Assembly: GCA_948146395.1 (NCBI GenBank)
Contig: OX411559.1
Coordinates: 34,676,215-34,740,214 of the forward strand
From: Fragum whitleyi
Lineage: Eukaryota; Mollusca; Bivalvia; Cardiida; Cardiidae
Length of the DNA stretch: 64,000 bases
Direction of reading: 5' to 3'
Below are positions 22,401 to 34,124 of this stretch, piece after piece (position 1 is the first letter of the stretch; each line of letters starts with the position of its first letter). Under the pieces are notes generated by a model that searched no databases, was not told the DNA's origin, and saw nothing but the letters and a program-made list of their open reading frames with translations. The position numbers and the translations under genes were made by a program.

Positions 22401-22684
22401 CCTTATTTTTACCACTGAACAAGGGTTATCTAGATAATTTCAAGGAGTTGTCCCAATATAGGATGATATATATATTGAGGGGTCAGTGCAACACTATTGT
22501 TTATGGTAAATAATGGACAAGTAGGTTTTTGATACGGACAAACCAGTTTATGATTGTCACTTGTCCATGGACAAGCTGACTTTAACAATATTTAAGATCC
22601 CCTGTAACCCCTCGATATATTTCAGTGTTGTAAAAGTACATGTACTCATATTTCAATCTAAAGACTGCTTTCTTTTCCTTTCAG

Positions 22685-22822
22685 ATATCAATACACAGTT
22701 GCCTCACTTCAATACAGAGTTCTTTCCGTGGACTGAGTCATTATCTTGGATTCATTTCAATCTCAATTTATCGTCAATTTGGTTTTTATGTGTTCTGTTA
22801 ATAAACTACAGGGAAGCAATTT
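22685..22822 (+). other. ZNF706: Predicted ZNF706 3'UTR exon with poly(A) signal
   Basis: A strong polypyrimidine tract and acceptor (TTTTCCTTTCAG, ending 22684) leads into about 120 bp of less repetitive sequence with AATAAA at 22800-22805. It would pair with the GTAAGT donor just after the ZNF706 stop. Cleavage would fall near 22815-22830. Inferred from signals only. Confidence 0.55.
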
Positions 22823-22859
22823 GCAAATTTGATATTGTTTAGTTTGATTTTATTCTTTT

Positions 22860-24800
22860 TTTGCAAGCATTGATAATAAAAGAATAGCATTCCATCTTGT
22901 AAAAATTATGAAATGAGAAGCTATTCTAAAAATCGGTAATGTTGTAAATTTTGGCAGAGACTCCCTAATACTTTTTGCTGGATTAAAGAGAAATATCTGT
23001 AAATAATCGTTTGGTAAATTCTCTGCCAAAACAGTAAAATTACCACATTTCATACCATTTATTGCTATGAAAGTGGAGCCCAACAAACAAATATAGCAAA
23101 AGTATCATAATGTTGCCAAGCAATTACATGCGACATGAAGCGATTTCAGTAATTTGCAGTAAACTTTTCACAGTTCATCCCTTTTTGGTGTTAAAGCAAT
23201 AGAATAAAACACATGATGTCACTTGGGAAGTTGCCAATTTTAAGTAATCACATTTAAAATGACAGCTTAAAAGAATTATTCACATTTCATCTCATTTTTG
23301 CATGAAAGAAATAGAAAAAGTATTTGTTTGGTGTGTGAGATATATACATTTTTCATTTCATAAACAAACAAAAGTTATATTTTTAATATGAGAAGCCAAT
23401 TGTGAAAATACAGGTTTTGTTGTTGACTGTATGAAATATAAACTGATCTTACTCTGAAAACAAACTGTTTACCGCAGTATGTTTTCAAATATTCAACTTT
23501 ACCTTTTCCAAACAATAAAAATTAATACTGGAGGATAATTTTTGCTTCAGTGAAATATTGATTGATGTTTCATGAAATCTATATTTTAATGAGAAGCAAG
23601 GTTCCAAGTCAAAATATAGCTTTTGTTGTTCACATTATGAAAGGTTTATTGATCTTAAGTGATAAAACCAACAATTATTCTATTTATTTAATGCAAAAAA
23701 GAGGCAAATTCGGAAAATTTCAGAACGTTTTTTTATTTAAAAAATGTCTTTTTGCTCTTATTTGTCATTTATTTCTCTTTCAATTTAGCGCAGTTTAAAT
23801 TTTTGTTTATCTATAATTGGCTAAACAGCAAAAGCAAAGGTACCACCCACTGAGATTTTGCAGTGGAATATCTCTGGATACTTTAATGCAAAACAATGAT
23901 TTTATCAAAATGATAAATTCAGTGTTTGGTTAGAATTAGTTAAGGATGTCCTTTTATTTTAGACCCAAATGATACATCCTAAAGGATTGATTAACCTTTT
24001 GCTGTTTAATCCCTGATTTTTACATGCCTGCGATTTTATGATTGAGAAACCATTGTGAAAAAAGAAGAAAATGCTTTTGCCAACCAATTTCTTCTTTTTC
24101 CACACTATTTTCTACTCAACTGAATGGTTATTTTTCAAATTATATCCACTTTAAATTTTCGTCTACAAAACCTTTGAATTTGGACAGGTCCAAAATTTTG
24201 TAAAATAGGAAAGGGTTAACCAAGTTTTGTCCTTCTAATTAAACAGATAGAATGAAGTGTTATTTTTCATGCAAACATGATTTTGGTTCCATTTCAGAAC
24301 AACGAAAGGAACACTTTCCTTTCTAATTCTACTACTCACAAAAATATAGCTTTTAGATGGCTCATGGCGAAACAGTTGTAACTGCCTATATGTTTATAGG
24401 CAGTTACAACTGTTTCTTACTGAGTCATTGTTTTGCTATTCACTAGATCAACAACAATTCTAGCTCACACTGAAACAATTATTCTCTTTTAAAGGTTGTG
24501 CAAATAAATCCTTTCCTAAAAAGCTCCTTTAGTGTTTTGACCCTATGTTTTATGATAAAAAGTGTGAGAAAAGAAGAAATTGCTTATCAGAAGCAATTTC
24601 TCCTTTCCTCACAATATTTTTTACCACCTAGGATGGCATCTTTGTAAATTGTTCACACTTTTTCATCATAAATTTGCAACCATCTCTCCATTTGGACAAG
24701 TCCAATCTTTTGAAAAATCAGGAAAGGGATAAAAAGAATCAATCTTATTTTTCCAAATTAAGCGTTTGAATCATGCTATGCAATAATTCTAACTGGGAAA
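22860..24800. other. AT-rich repeat field, no gene seen
   Basis: Holds copies of the dispersed repeat also seen at 4560-5120 (about 23100-23700 and 24290-24490). It also has two hairpins of the TTGCTT...AAGCAA type at about 24050-24130 and 24545-24620, relatives of which occur near 745-800 and 6065-6105. Predicted ORFs match nothing recognised. Confidence 0.45.
24361..24425. mobile_element. Short palindromic element, CTCAG...GCCTATA family
   Basis: AAACAGTTGTAACTGCCTAT and its complement TATAGGCAGTTACAACTGTT make a near-perfect 65-bp palindrome around TGTT, with outer CTCA/TGAG. Related palindromes are at 25773, 27263, 44730 and 51231. Confidence 0.8.
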
Positions 24801-25175
24801 GTGTCTGGAGTGATGAAAGAGTTGGTCCAGTCTTAACTTATGGGGTGCTTGAAGGAAGTTATTATGATCACCAAATTATGTTATGAGTACAGGTCAGTGG
24901 AATTTCTATGCCAAACTTGTTTGTCACGGGCTTTTCTTCCAGTGGACATGTACATATTTCTAGTTCTCTTGCATATGGACAAGATAACGACATCAAAAGT
25001 TGAATTGGTACTGAAAAAAACTAGGAGATTAATTTGCTTACTAGGTTTATCTTATGGAAGAAAACTTCTATTGTAAAAAATTAAATACTTGGTTCCAACA
25101 TTTTTCTTCTTTAAAAAAAGTTTTTCTCAAAATATGTTTAAATCTTGATTTTTGCGGACAAGTTCATTCAGATCC

Positions 25176-25450
25176 TGCCGTTGTCATAGCGCAGTTGGTA
25201 GGGCATCAAACTATCAAATTAAAGGTCCCAGGTTCAATCACTGTCAATTGCACTCATCCTTTCCATCTATTTATCTCCCACTAATGAGTAGATCACTGTA
25301 GACCTATGTGGGATAGCAGCTGGAGGCTAGGAAAGGACATAATGGTGTCACTGGTGTTAAATACCAGGAATCCCTTGTATGGTGCTATGGCAGTCGTGAT
25401 ATGTCTGTAAGATTGTTCAAAGTTGCCTAAAATCCCATTCAATGAATCGT
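25176..25450 (+). mobile_element. Full-length tRNA-derived SINE
   Basis: A box TAGCGCAGTTGG (25187-25198) and B box GGTTCAATCAC (25231-25241). The body contains TGGGATAGCAGCTGGAGGCT, GTGTTAAATACCAGGAATCC and a 3' end CCATTCAATGAATC. The A-B spacing and tail are shared with the copy at 25941. Confidence 0.85.
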
Positions 25451-25772
25451 TCACATGCTTTGCTAGTAGAAATCATCTTTTATTTGTCTGGGGACTAGTG
25501 GATAAAAACTTATAACTATGCATATTCATATCTCAAACACCCCTGAAGTGTGCTGGATGGATAATTCTTTGTTTTTTCCATATTTCCTGTTCGTTATTTA
25601 AACTTTGTAGTAGTATTCCTAAGATAAAGACAAAGCTGTAACAAAATCATTAAAGCCACATTGTCATATTATTTAGGCGACTAAAATGTGTTATGCAGCT
25701 GATGTAGATAGGACATCAAATATCCCTCCAATAATTTCATGTTTTGTTTCATGTTTGTGACCATATTGATGG

Positions 25773-25836
25773 CTCAGCACAAAACAGGTGTAACTGCCTA
25801 TAAACATATAGGCAGTTACAACTGTTTCACACTGAG
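25773..25836. mobile_element. Short palindromic element, CTCAG...GCCTATA family
   Basis: Begins CTCAGCACAAAACAGGTG and ends CACTGAG. The inner arms, GTAACTGCCTATA and TATAGGCAGTTAC, are identical to those at 24361-24425. Confidence 0.85.
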
Positions 25837-25940
25837 CAATTGATATATGTATTTTCCGTATAAAAGATGTGTTAATATTTGAGGGGTGTTTCGTGAGGGA
25901 GGTCAAGGAATGAGTCAAGTAGTCCATTAATTTCTTAGTT

Positions 25941-26213
25941 TCCCTCATAGCGCAGTTTGTTGCGCGTCAAACTGTCAATCTCCAGGTCCCGGGTTCGATT
26001 TCTGACACCCGCAATCATTCTTTTCGACTACATGTATTTGTCTCTCACCAATGGATTAATAATCGTTGACTTATGTAAGATAGCACTTGGAGGCTAGGAA
26101 AGGATGTGATGGTTTTACTGGTGAGAGAAATACCAGGAATCCATTGTTAGGTGCTCCTGCTGCTGCAATATAACTGAAAAACTTCTTTCAATCAATAAAT
26201 CAACCATCAATTC
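25941..26213 (+). mobile_element. Full-length tRNA-derived SINE
   Basis: A box TAGCGCAGTTTG (25948-25959), B box GGTTCGATTTC (25992-26002), then the family body with GGAGGCTAGGAAAGGATGTG, GAGAGAAATACCAGGAATCC and a CAATCAATAAATCAACC 3' end. The B box is closer to consensus than in the other copies, so this may be the youngest. Confidence 0.88.
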
Positions 26214-26291
26214 CTCAGATAATTCAATATTTCAGTTTCAATAAACATTCCAGTTATTCACATCATTATCTTTGTAGTACTTTGAAGCCCT

Positions 26292-26535
26292 GGGGCCCGT
26301 TATACAAAACTTCTTATGAAAAAAATTAATCGTAAGTCAAAATCAAAAATCTTACCTGGTGTTTTTATTTATTGTTAGATTCTGCCTCGCAAGATCTCAT
26401 TGGAATCGTCTTCTAAAGACGATCCAATGGGATAATGCATGGCATAATTCCATATCTAGTTACTATTCAAGAAGCAACTGAAATTTTTGACTTATGCAAA
26501 AAATGATCATAAGATGTTTAGTAAAACGGGCCCCT
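26292..26535. mobile_element. MITE with GGGCCCGTTATAC-type termini (copy 2)
   Basis: GGGGCCCGTTATACAAAAC and AGTAAAACGGGCCCC ends, internal palindrome GAATCGTCTTCTAAAGACGAT; same family as 3383-3630. Confidence 0.8.
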
Positions 26536-27011
26536 GGGTATCTGCAATGCTCAGATATCTTCCTAGAAACCCCAATTATAGTATCTTCACGAGTAAAAGG
26601 GCATCGAATTGATAGCTTCTTGGATAAGTAAAACATTTGTAACCCTTGGTTCAACAAGATGAATCTTTAGTGAATTTCATTGAACACAATTTTTGAGTCC
26701 TATCAAACACAGAAATCTGATAGAAGAAAATAAAAGTAAATTGTCTAGAAACAAAAGAGGAATTTTGCACGTGGTTTGTATCTTGGAATGCAAACAAGCC
26801 CTGTGTTCAGGTTTACCTAGCACTTGTGAGTGCCTCAAGAAAGGTATATACTCTAATTGTCTAGTGAAGCATATCTTATGTGTGTTTAAAGGTTGGGACG
26901 CTTGATATGCACTTTGTTCCATGAGAGCATGATGATAACTTAATGATATGCAATGGCTAAAATATCAGTTGTATGTAGACTCTTAAACTTTTACTTCGGT
27001 GGGAAGAAGAT

Positions 27012-27130
27012 GAAAAAACAGTGAAAACTGTTTGCAAATTAAACCCCACTTTGTATATGCACTTGCCTGTTAAGAGGTGTAAAATTGGCAAACAGTTTGC
27101 ACCGCTTTGTCTTTCTGAACACTTGGCAGA
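27012..27130. mobile_element. Hairpin MITE, CTGTTTGCAAATTA family (copy 2)
   Basis: Interior AAACTGTTTGCAAATTA and GGCAAACAGTTTGCACCG in inverted relation, as in the copy at 55357. The outer CCCTGCGTTCAG ends have decayed. Confidence 0.6.
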
Positions 27131-27262
27131 TTATTACTTAGCAACTGTACTAATTTTTTTTAGTTAGTGCTTCACTGTTTTAAATGACTATATTTATATG
27201 GCTAGTTACAACACTGATGTGTTAATCCCTATACATAGCCATGATAGGATGTGCATTTTAAG

Positions 27263-27332
27263 AAGTCAGCTCAAAACTTGCTATAAGTGCCTATAAGTAT
27301 ATAGGCACTTAAAGAAAGTTTTGAGCTGACCG
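27263..27332. mobile_element. Short palindromic element, CTCAG...GCCTATA family
   Basis: GTCAGCTCAAAACTTGCTAT through AAGTGCCTATA and the inverted TATAGGCACTT to AGTTTTGAGCTGAC: a 70-bp palindrome. Confidence 0.8.
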
Positions 27333-27737
27333 ACTTAGTCAATCTCTCTCTCTCTAATAAGTGATATACGATCAAAATTGTCTTCTTCTCTCTATATATT
27401 TTGAAAATTAAAAAAATGTAAAATTATGAAACTCAAAGGTTTTTGTCTATTTCATAGTCTAATTCAATAAGATTGATAAACTGTTTACCTTCTATATGCT
27501 TGTTGAAAGACCGGACATATTATGTGATCGTCTGACATCTTGGCAGACTGCATCTACTCCTTTGACCAGAGTATAACTCTGTCACCTTATCGTTATGTTA
27601 GATTGACTTGAAACTTGGCAGTTTTATCTTTCTTGATTACGTATTGCAGTGCACAAGAACCACAATTCTAGCTAGCAATTCTAGCTGGCTTTATTTCCGA
27701 GTTATCTCTCTTTGTTGTTTTTCATACTTTGAGATCC

Positions 27738-28009
27738 TGGGGCCTATTTTATCAACGATCTTACGATCATTTTTTGGGTAAGTCGAAAATCAAAGTTGCT
27801 TCTACAGTAGTAACTAAATACGTAATTTTGGTTTAAACATATTTTATTCATATCAAAATTTAAAACGAACAAATACAATGAGACTACATAAGACGATTCC
27901 AATGAGATATTGCAAGAGAGAATCTAACAATGAATGAAACTACCAGGTACGATTTTTGATTTTGGCTTACTATTAATTGTTGCATAAGATTGTTAGTAAA
28001 ACGGGTCCC
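27738..28009. mobile_element. MITE with GGGCCYGTTTTACTAAA-type termini (copy 3)
   Basis: Ends GGGGCCTATTTTATC and TTAGTAAAACGGGTCCC with the shared CTACCAGGTACGATTTTTGA-type interior; same family as 3383 and 26292. Confidence 0.75.
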
Positions 28010-28110
28010 AGCAGTATAACAGATAGCTGCAATAATGTTGCCCTCTCTCTGATATTCTGACGCTCGTGGTCAGAATATAAAAATGAGGGATAATTTATCG
28101 CATCCTTGTA

Positions 28111-28532
28111 TAGTTAGTTACATCGTGAAATTGACATTTCAATCAAAAATATTTTCATTCGCTCACTCAGCGCTCCATTCATTCATTCCAAACACTCACT
28201 CAACCATTCAAAAACGCTCCAAACTCACTGAGAAACATATAACAACAACTTTGTTCAAAATGAAAATATTTGGGGAAAAAAATCAGACTTTCACTGATTT
28301 AATTGAAATTTTAAGTATATGATTAGATCTTGAAGAAATAACAAGCTATTTATAGAACATATATGCATTTCTTTTAAAGGGAGGTAATAAATATCGATAA
28401 TTTTGTTCATCCTGAACAAAATTTGCGATATTGGATTACCTCCCATTACATTCACTCAAAACTCGCTCCACAAACTCATTCAATTGCATTCCAAAATCAT
28501 TCATCTTGTCAATTTCATGATGTTCTTAACTA
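28111..28532. mobile_element. MITE with GTTACATCGTGAAATTGAC termini (copy 1)
   Basis: Inverted ends TTACATCGTGAAATTGAC and GTCAATTTCATGATG enclose CTCACTCA/CATTCATTC-rich arms and a central palindrome, GGGAGGTAAT to ATTACCTCCC (28379-28445). A second full copy is at 51769-52203 and a minimal 87-bp one at 46628-46714. Confidence 0.8.
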
Positions 28533-28539
28533 TAAAAGG

Positions 28540-29614
28540 TGTATCTTGTGACAATTTGCCCCCATATTTCTGCTGTATAAACACTGGCAAAGACTAGCTA
28601 GGTTTTGACATGTTTTTGTGTTTGCCTTATACATATGTGTCTTTACATGTGTCTGTCTGTTAATTTGGCGCATGCTGTGTCCAGTTTAGTTGGTAATGTA
28701 TTTGGCTCTAATTCCCCAGAGTCATGAGTAAGGACCCCTGCTCGGCCAACATTCAGTCGACATAATTCAAAAGTGATTGTGAAACAATAATGAGGTTGAG
28801 AAGTAGTTCATCTTATTGGATTTGGCAGCTGGTGGCTCAATGTATGAAATCACGAGGTTTTGACTTAGGACTAAATGTTCGCTAGAAGTTTAATAATCAA
28901 AGCGCTAAAAGCGCTGAAGGCCTGGTTTATAAAGAGGCAAGGTGACATTTGAAGACATGCACTCCAATATTTGAATCTTTTTAGCAAGGCTTTTTAGGCA
29001 AGGGAAACCACGGGTTCCATTTACTCAAAGGGATCGTAAGCCACAATCCGAACTCACCTTATAAGAATAATGTCGAACGGTATGCTCACTGTATAGCGCT
29101 TAGTCCGCTCAAAACAACTAATAGATTACTACGCCCGATACCGCTAGGCGAAACTCGCGTTTTTAAGTTGGAATGCGGAGCAATTCCAACTTAGATTTAA
29201 CAAAACCGCAAAATGAACATAAGATAATTCCATTTCGGGTTTTCTGATAACACATATCACGTGAACAGGATGTGAATACACTTCGGCCTATTTTGTATAT
29301 CTCAACTTGACATAGACATGCAGTTTATTTCATCAAGAAGTAATAATGTTGAACAATTACACAATTATCAATTCATGTAAATTATTAACACGCTAATTTA
29401 TGTTTTAACGATATTTATTGAAACTTGCGTACGAATTTACTTGTATCACATATTTGCATTACTATATTTGGAAATCATGTGATAAGTCAAGTCCAATAAA
29501 GTCAGCTAGTGACAATAGCACTGGCCAATCACGTGATCTGCTTATTTGGTAATGTCGGGACCTGTTTTTCATAGAATTGTGAAAATAGCACAAGCCAATC
29601 ACGTGATCTGCTTA
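28540..29614. other. Intergenic stretch, little recognisable
   Basis: A possible weak tRNA-like head occurs near 28675-28750 (CAGTTTAGTTGGT). A hairpin with AAGTTGGAATGCGGAGCAAT occurs near 29165-29195. A 60-bp imperfect direct duplication (GCCAATCACGTGATCTGCTT) occurs at about 29523-29616. No gene seen. Confidence 0.4.
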
Positions 29615-32600
29615 TTAGCTCACCTGAGCACGAAGTGCTCAAGGTGAGCTTTTGGGGTTAGGTGGATGTCCGTCGTCCGTCGTGTGTCGTCAACATTTAC
29701 CTTGTATGCACTCTAGAGGCCACATTTTTTGCCCGATCAACCTGAAATTTGGTCAGAATGATTGTCTTGATAAAATCTTGGACGAGTTCGAAATTGGGTC
29801 AACTGGGGTCAAAAACTAGGTCACAGGGCCAAATCTTAGAAAAACCTTGTATGCACTCTAGAGGCCACATTTTTTGCCCGATCAACCTAAAATTGGGTCA
29901 GAATGATTGTCTTGATAAAATCTCGGACGACTTTGAAATTGGGTCAACTGGGGTCAAAAACTAGGTCATAGGGTCAAATCTTAGAAAAACCTTGTATGCA
30001 CTCTAGAAGCCACATTTTTTGCCCGATCAACCTGAATTTTGGTCAGAACGATTGTCTTGATGATATCTCGGTCGAGTTCGAAATTGGGTCAACTGGGGTC
30101 AAAAACTAGGTCATAGGGTCAAATCTTAGAAAATCTTTGTATGCACTCTCGAGGCCACATTTTTTGCCCGTTCAACATGAATTTTGGTCAGAATGATTGT
30201 CTTGATAAAATCTCAGACGAGTTTAAAATTCGGTCAACTGGGGTCAAAAACAAGGTCAAGGGGTCAAATCTAAGAAAAACCTTGTATGCACTCTAGAGGC
30301 CACATTTTTTGCCCGATCAACCTGAAATTTGGTCAGAATGATTGTCTTGATAAAATCTCAGACGAGTTTAAAATTCGGTCAACTGGGGTCAAAAACTAGG
30401 TCATAGGGTCAAATCTTAGAAAAACCTTGTATGCACTCTAGAAGCCACATTTTTTGCCCGATCAACCTAAAATTGGGTTAGAATAATTGTCTTGATAAAA
30501 TCTCAGACGAGTTTAAATTCGGTCAACTGGGGTCAAAAACTAGGTCATAGGGTCAAATCTTAGAAAAACCTTGTATGCACTCTAGAAGCCACATTTATTG
30601 CCCGATCAACCTGAATTTTGGTCAGAATGATTGTCTTGATGATATCTCGGTCGAGTTCGAAATTTGGTCAACTGGGGTCAAAAACTAGGTCATAGGGTCA
30701 AATCTTAGAAAATCTTTGTATGCACTCTCAATGCCACATTTTTTGCCCGTTCAACATGAATTTTGGTCAGAATGATTGTCTTGATAAAATCTCAGACGAG
30801 TTTAAAATTCGGTCAACTGGGGTCAAAAACAAGGTCAAGGGGTCAAATCTAAGAAAAACCTTGTATGCACTCTAGAGGCCACATTTTTTGCCCGATCAAC
30901 CTGAAATTTGGTCAGAATGATTGTCTTGATAAAATCTCAGACGAGTTTAAAATTCGTTCAACTGGGGTCAAAAACAAGGTCATAGGGTCAAATCTTAGAA
31001 AAACCTTGTATGCACTCTAGAAGCCACATTTTTTGCCTGATCAACCTAAAATTGGGTCAGAATGATTGTCTTGATAAAATCTCAGACGAGTTTAAAATTC
31101 GGTCAACTGGGGTCAAAAACTAGGTCATAGGGTCAAATCTTAGAAAAACCTTGTATGCACTCTAGAAGCCACATTTTTTGCCCGATCAACCTGAATTTTG
31201 GTCAGAATGATTGTCTTGATGATATCTGGGTCGAGTTCGAAATTGGGTCAACTGGGGTCAAAAACTAGGTCATAGGGTCAAATCTTAGAAAATCTTTGTA
31301 TGCACTCTCGAGGCCACATTTTTTGCCCGTTCAACATGAATTTTGGTCAGAATGATTGTCTTGATAAAATCTCAGACGAGTTTAAAATTCGTTCAACTGG
31401 GGTCAAAAACAAGGTCAAGGGGTCAAATCTAAGAAAAACCTTGTATGCACTCTAGAGGCCACATTTTTTGCCCGATCAACCTGAAATTTGGTCAGAATGA
31501 TTGTCTTGATAAAATCTCAGACGAGTTTAAAATTCGGTCAACTGGGGTCAAAAACTAGGTCATAGGGTCAAATCTTAGAAAAACCTTGTATGCACTCTAG
31601 AAGCCACATTTATTGCCCGTTCAACCTGAATTTTGGTCAGAATTATTGTCTTGATGAAATCTCAGTCGAGTTCGAAATTGGGTCAACTTGGGTCAAAAAC
31701 TAGGTCACGGGGTCAAATCTAAGAAAAACCTTGTATGCACTCTAGAGGCCACATTTTTTGCCCGTTCAACCTGAAATTTGGTCAGAATGATTGTCTTGGT
31801 AAAATCTCGGATGAGTTTGAAATTGGGTCAACTTGGGTCAAAGACAAGGTCACAGGGTCAAATCTTAGAAAAACCTTTTAGGCACTCTAGTTGCCACTTT
31901 TATTGACCGATCAACCTGAATTTTGGTCAGAATGATTGTCTTGATAAAATCTCAGACGAGTTTAAAATTCGGTCAACTGGGGTCAAAAACTAGGTCATAG
32001 GGTCAAATCTTAGAAAATCTTTGTATGCACTCTCGAGGCCACATTTTTTGCCCGTTCAACATGAATTTTGGTTAGAATGATTGTCTTGATAAAATCTCAG
32101 ACGAGTTTAAAATTCGGTCAACTGGGGTCAAAAACAAGGTCAAGGGGTCAAATCTAAGAAAAACCTTGTATGCACTCTAGAGGCCACATTTTTTGCCCGA
32201 TCAACCTGAAATTTGGTCAGAATGATTGTCTTGATAAAATCTCAGACGAGTTTAAAATTCGGTCAACTGGGGTCAAAAACTAGGTCATAGGGTCAAATCT
32301 TAGAAAAACCTTGTATGCACTCTAGAAGCCACATTTATTGCCCGTTCAACCTGAATTTTGGTCAGAATTATTGTCTTGATGAAATCTCAGTCGAGTTCGA
32401 AATTGGGTCAACTTGGGTCAAAAACTAGGTCACGGGGTCAAATCTAAGAAAAACCTTGTATGCACTCTAGAGGCCACATTTTTTGCCCGTTCAACCTGAA
32501 ATTTGGTCAGAATGATTGTCTTGGTAAAATCTCGAATGACTTTGAAATTGGGTCAACTTGGGTCAAAGACAAGGTCACAGGGTCAAATCTTAGAAAAACC

Positions 32601-32904
32601 TTGTAGGCACTCTAGTTGCCACTTTTATTGACCGATCAACCTGAAATTTGGTCAGAATGATTGTCTAGATGAAATCTCGGATGAGATCGAACTTGGGTCA
32701 TCTGTGGTCAAAAACTAGGTCACGAAATCAATTATTAAAATCCTTGTTAGTCAACCTTAGAATTGTAAAAAAGGATTCTCAAGTTGTATAGAAGCAACAG
32801 CTTTGTTTAGCTTAGTCATTCATCATTCTATTTCTCATACTTCTTTTGAAAAATTTAGACAGTTCATTCAGGTGAGCAATTAAGGGCCACTATGGCCCTC
32901 TTGT
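29615..32904 (+). mobile_element. Helentron-like (HINE) element E5, ~22 tandem units of ~145 bp
   Basis: 5' end TTAGCTCACCTGAGCACGAA, leader with GTCCGTCGTCCGTCGTG, and 145-bp units closely related to those of E4. The 3' part has CAGGTGAGCAATTA, a terminal hairpin AGGGCCACTATGGCCCT (32883-32899), then CTTGT. It interrupts a locally duplicated flank: CTGCTTATTTGGTAATGTCG at 29538-29557 looks like the unoccupied form of CTGCTTATT|element|ATGGTAATGTCG. Units group into higher-order blocks, for example the AAATCTTTGTATGCACTCTC variant recurring every several units. Confidence 0.82.
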
Positions 32905-33233
32905 ATGGTAATGTCGCGAGCGGCTTTTCGTAGAATTATGTTGTAGCTTCTTTTAGAGGTCTAGTTTCTCTTTCTGAACGAACCTTTTACACACTTCTAC
33001 AATTTAGTTCAAATGTTTTTTGTAACTTATTGTACCGTAAAGCATCATTAGAAACGCGCAACATCTGCAGATTATTTATTTGTATTAAAATCCGATCCAG
33101 TAAATATTATCTTTCTAATACTTCCCTAAAACAACAACAACAACAAACAAAAAAAACGGAACCCATTTCCAAATCGCGCGATAATTTCTCTGATGGTGGA
33201 CGCAGCAAGGATCGATGAAGGTATAGATACACA

Positions 33234-33308
33234 AGTTTAAGTGAGTGATCAAAGGCCAATTTTGTCTCCACCTGTATAGAAAAAAAAACTTTTATCACTC
33301 ACCCTAAA
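33234..33308. mobile_element. Hairpin element related to 48521-48596
   Basis: GTTTAAGTGAGTGATCAAAG, CACCTGTATAGA and TTATCACTCACCCTAAA share arms with the hairpin inserted in the oxygenase ghost-exon array. Confidence 0.65.
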
Positions 33309-33513
33309 ATGCTGGTCTATAGGTAAATATTTATCTTCTCTTTCTGCTTTTGTACATTTTTTTTAAAATTGCTTCGTAAATAAATTCACTTTTGCAAAAA
33401 TACGCATGAGCGCAATCCTTCAATTATCATTAAAGATTATGACAGGTTTACTACAGCCTTGGTTTTTATCAAATATCTGAACGAGTTTACCAACCCCACG
33501 TGTTTTGTCTTCA

Positions 33514-34124
33514 GGGGCCTCTTTCAAGAAAGGTCTTACGACCGAAATTTGATCGTATCACAATCGTACGATTAAAATTGGCTTTCAAGAAACATTTTTA
33601 GCTTTCAAGAATCATGTCGTAGTGTTTAATTTACTCATAAATTTGCGACACCTAAAGGCTAGTCGTGAATTTTGCGATTTTGACTGTGCAAGCAAATGTA
33701 CGCATGTACGCCCACTTTTCTTGTAAAGCACAACTCCTCCAAAGTTTCTTGTTGGATTTGAATGAAACTTTAACAGATGTTCCTAGTCACCTGACCTTGC
33801 GCATAAACTCACGGTTTGGTGAATTTCAGCCGCGTCTTGGAAAAAGGGACCTTCATGTCAAAATTCTTTTGATTACAACTCCTCCTTCATGAATAAAATG
33901 TCCGTATTGTTAATTTTCTTTTAATACAAATTGTACATTTGTACAAGATGAAAGTTAACAACTCTCTTATCCCCCGCCGTTTTCGGCGAGGGGATATAGT
34001 AATGGTCTCCGTCCGTCATACCGTCATTCCGTCGTTCCGATGTTCCGTCACTAAACTTGTCAGGAGTATATCTCCTAAAGTATAATAGCTATCGTACGAT
34101 TTTTCTTCTTGAAAGAGACCCCGG
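33514..34124. mobile_element. Element with GGGGCCTCTTTCAAGAA termini
   Basis: Inverted ends GGGGCCTCTTTCAAGAA and CTTCTTGAAAGAGACCCC, each followed inward by a CGTACGAT motif. Contains a nested repeat start at about 33970-34060 (CCCCGCCGTTTTCGGCGAGG with TCCGTC runs). The 4,383-bp duplication begins inside it at 33643, so the second copy has only the right part (38026-38507). Confidence 0.65.

Noticed and set aside
25187..25241. tRNA gene candidates (also 17008-17062, 18363-18417, 25948-26002)
   Set aside because: A and B boxes are present, but arms do not pair into a cloverleaf and shared SINE tails follow two of the heads (25176, 25941); SINE heads, not tRNA genes.
18447..32904. CRISPR-like interpretation of the regular 145-bp arrays
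   Set aside because: Units are contiguous with no unique spacers, the genome is clearly eukaryotic, and ends are those of a mobile element.
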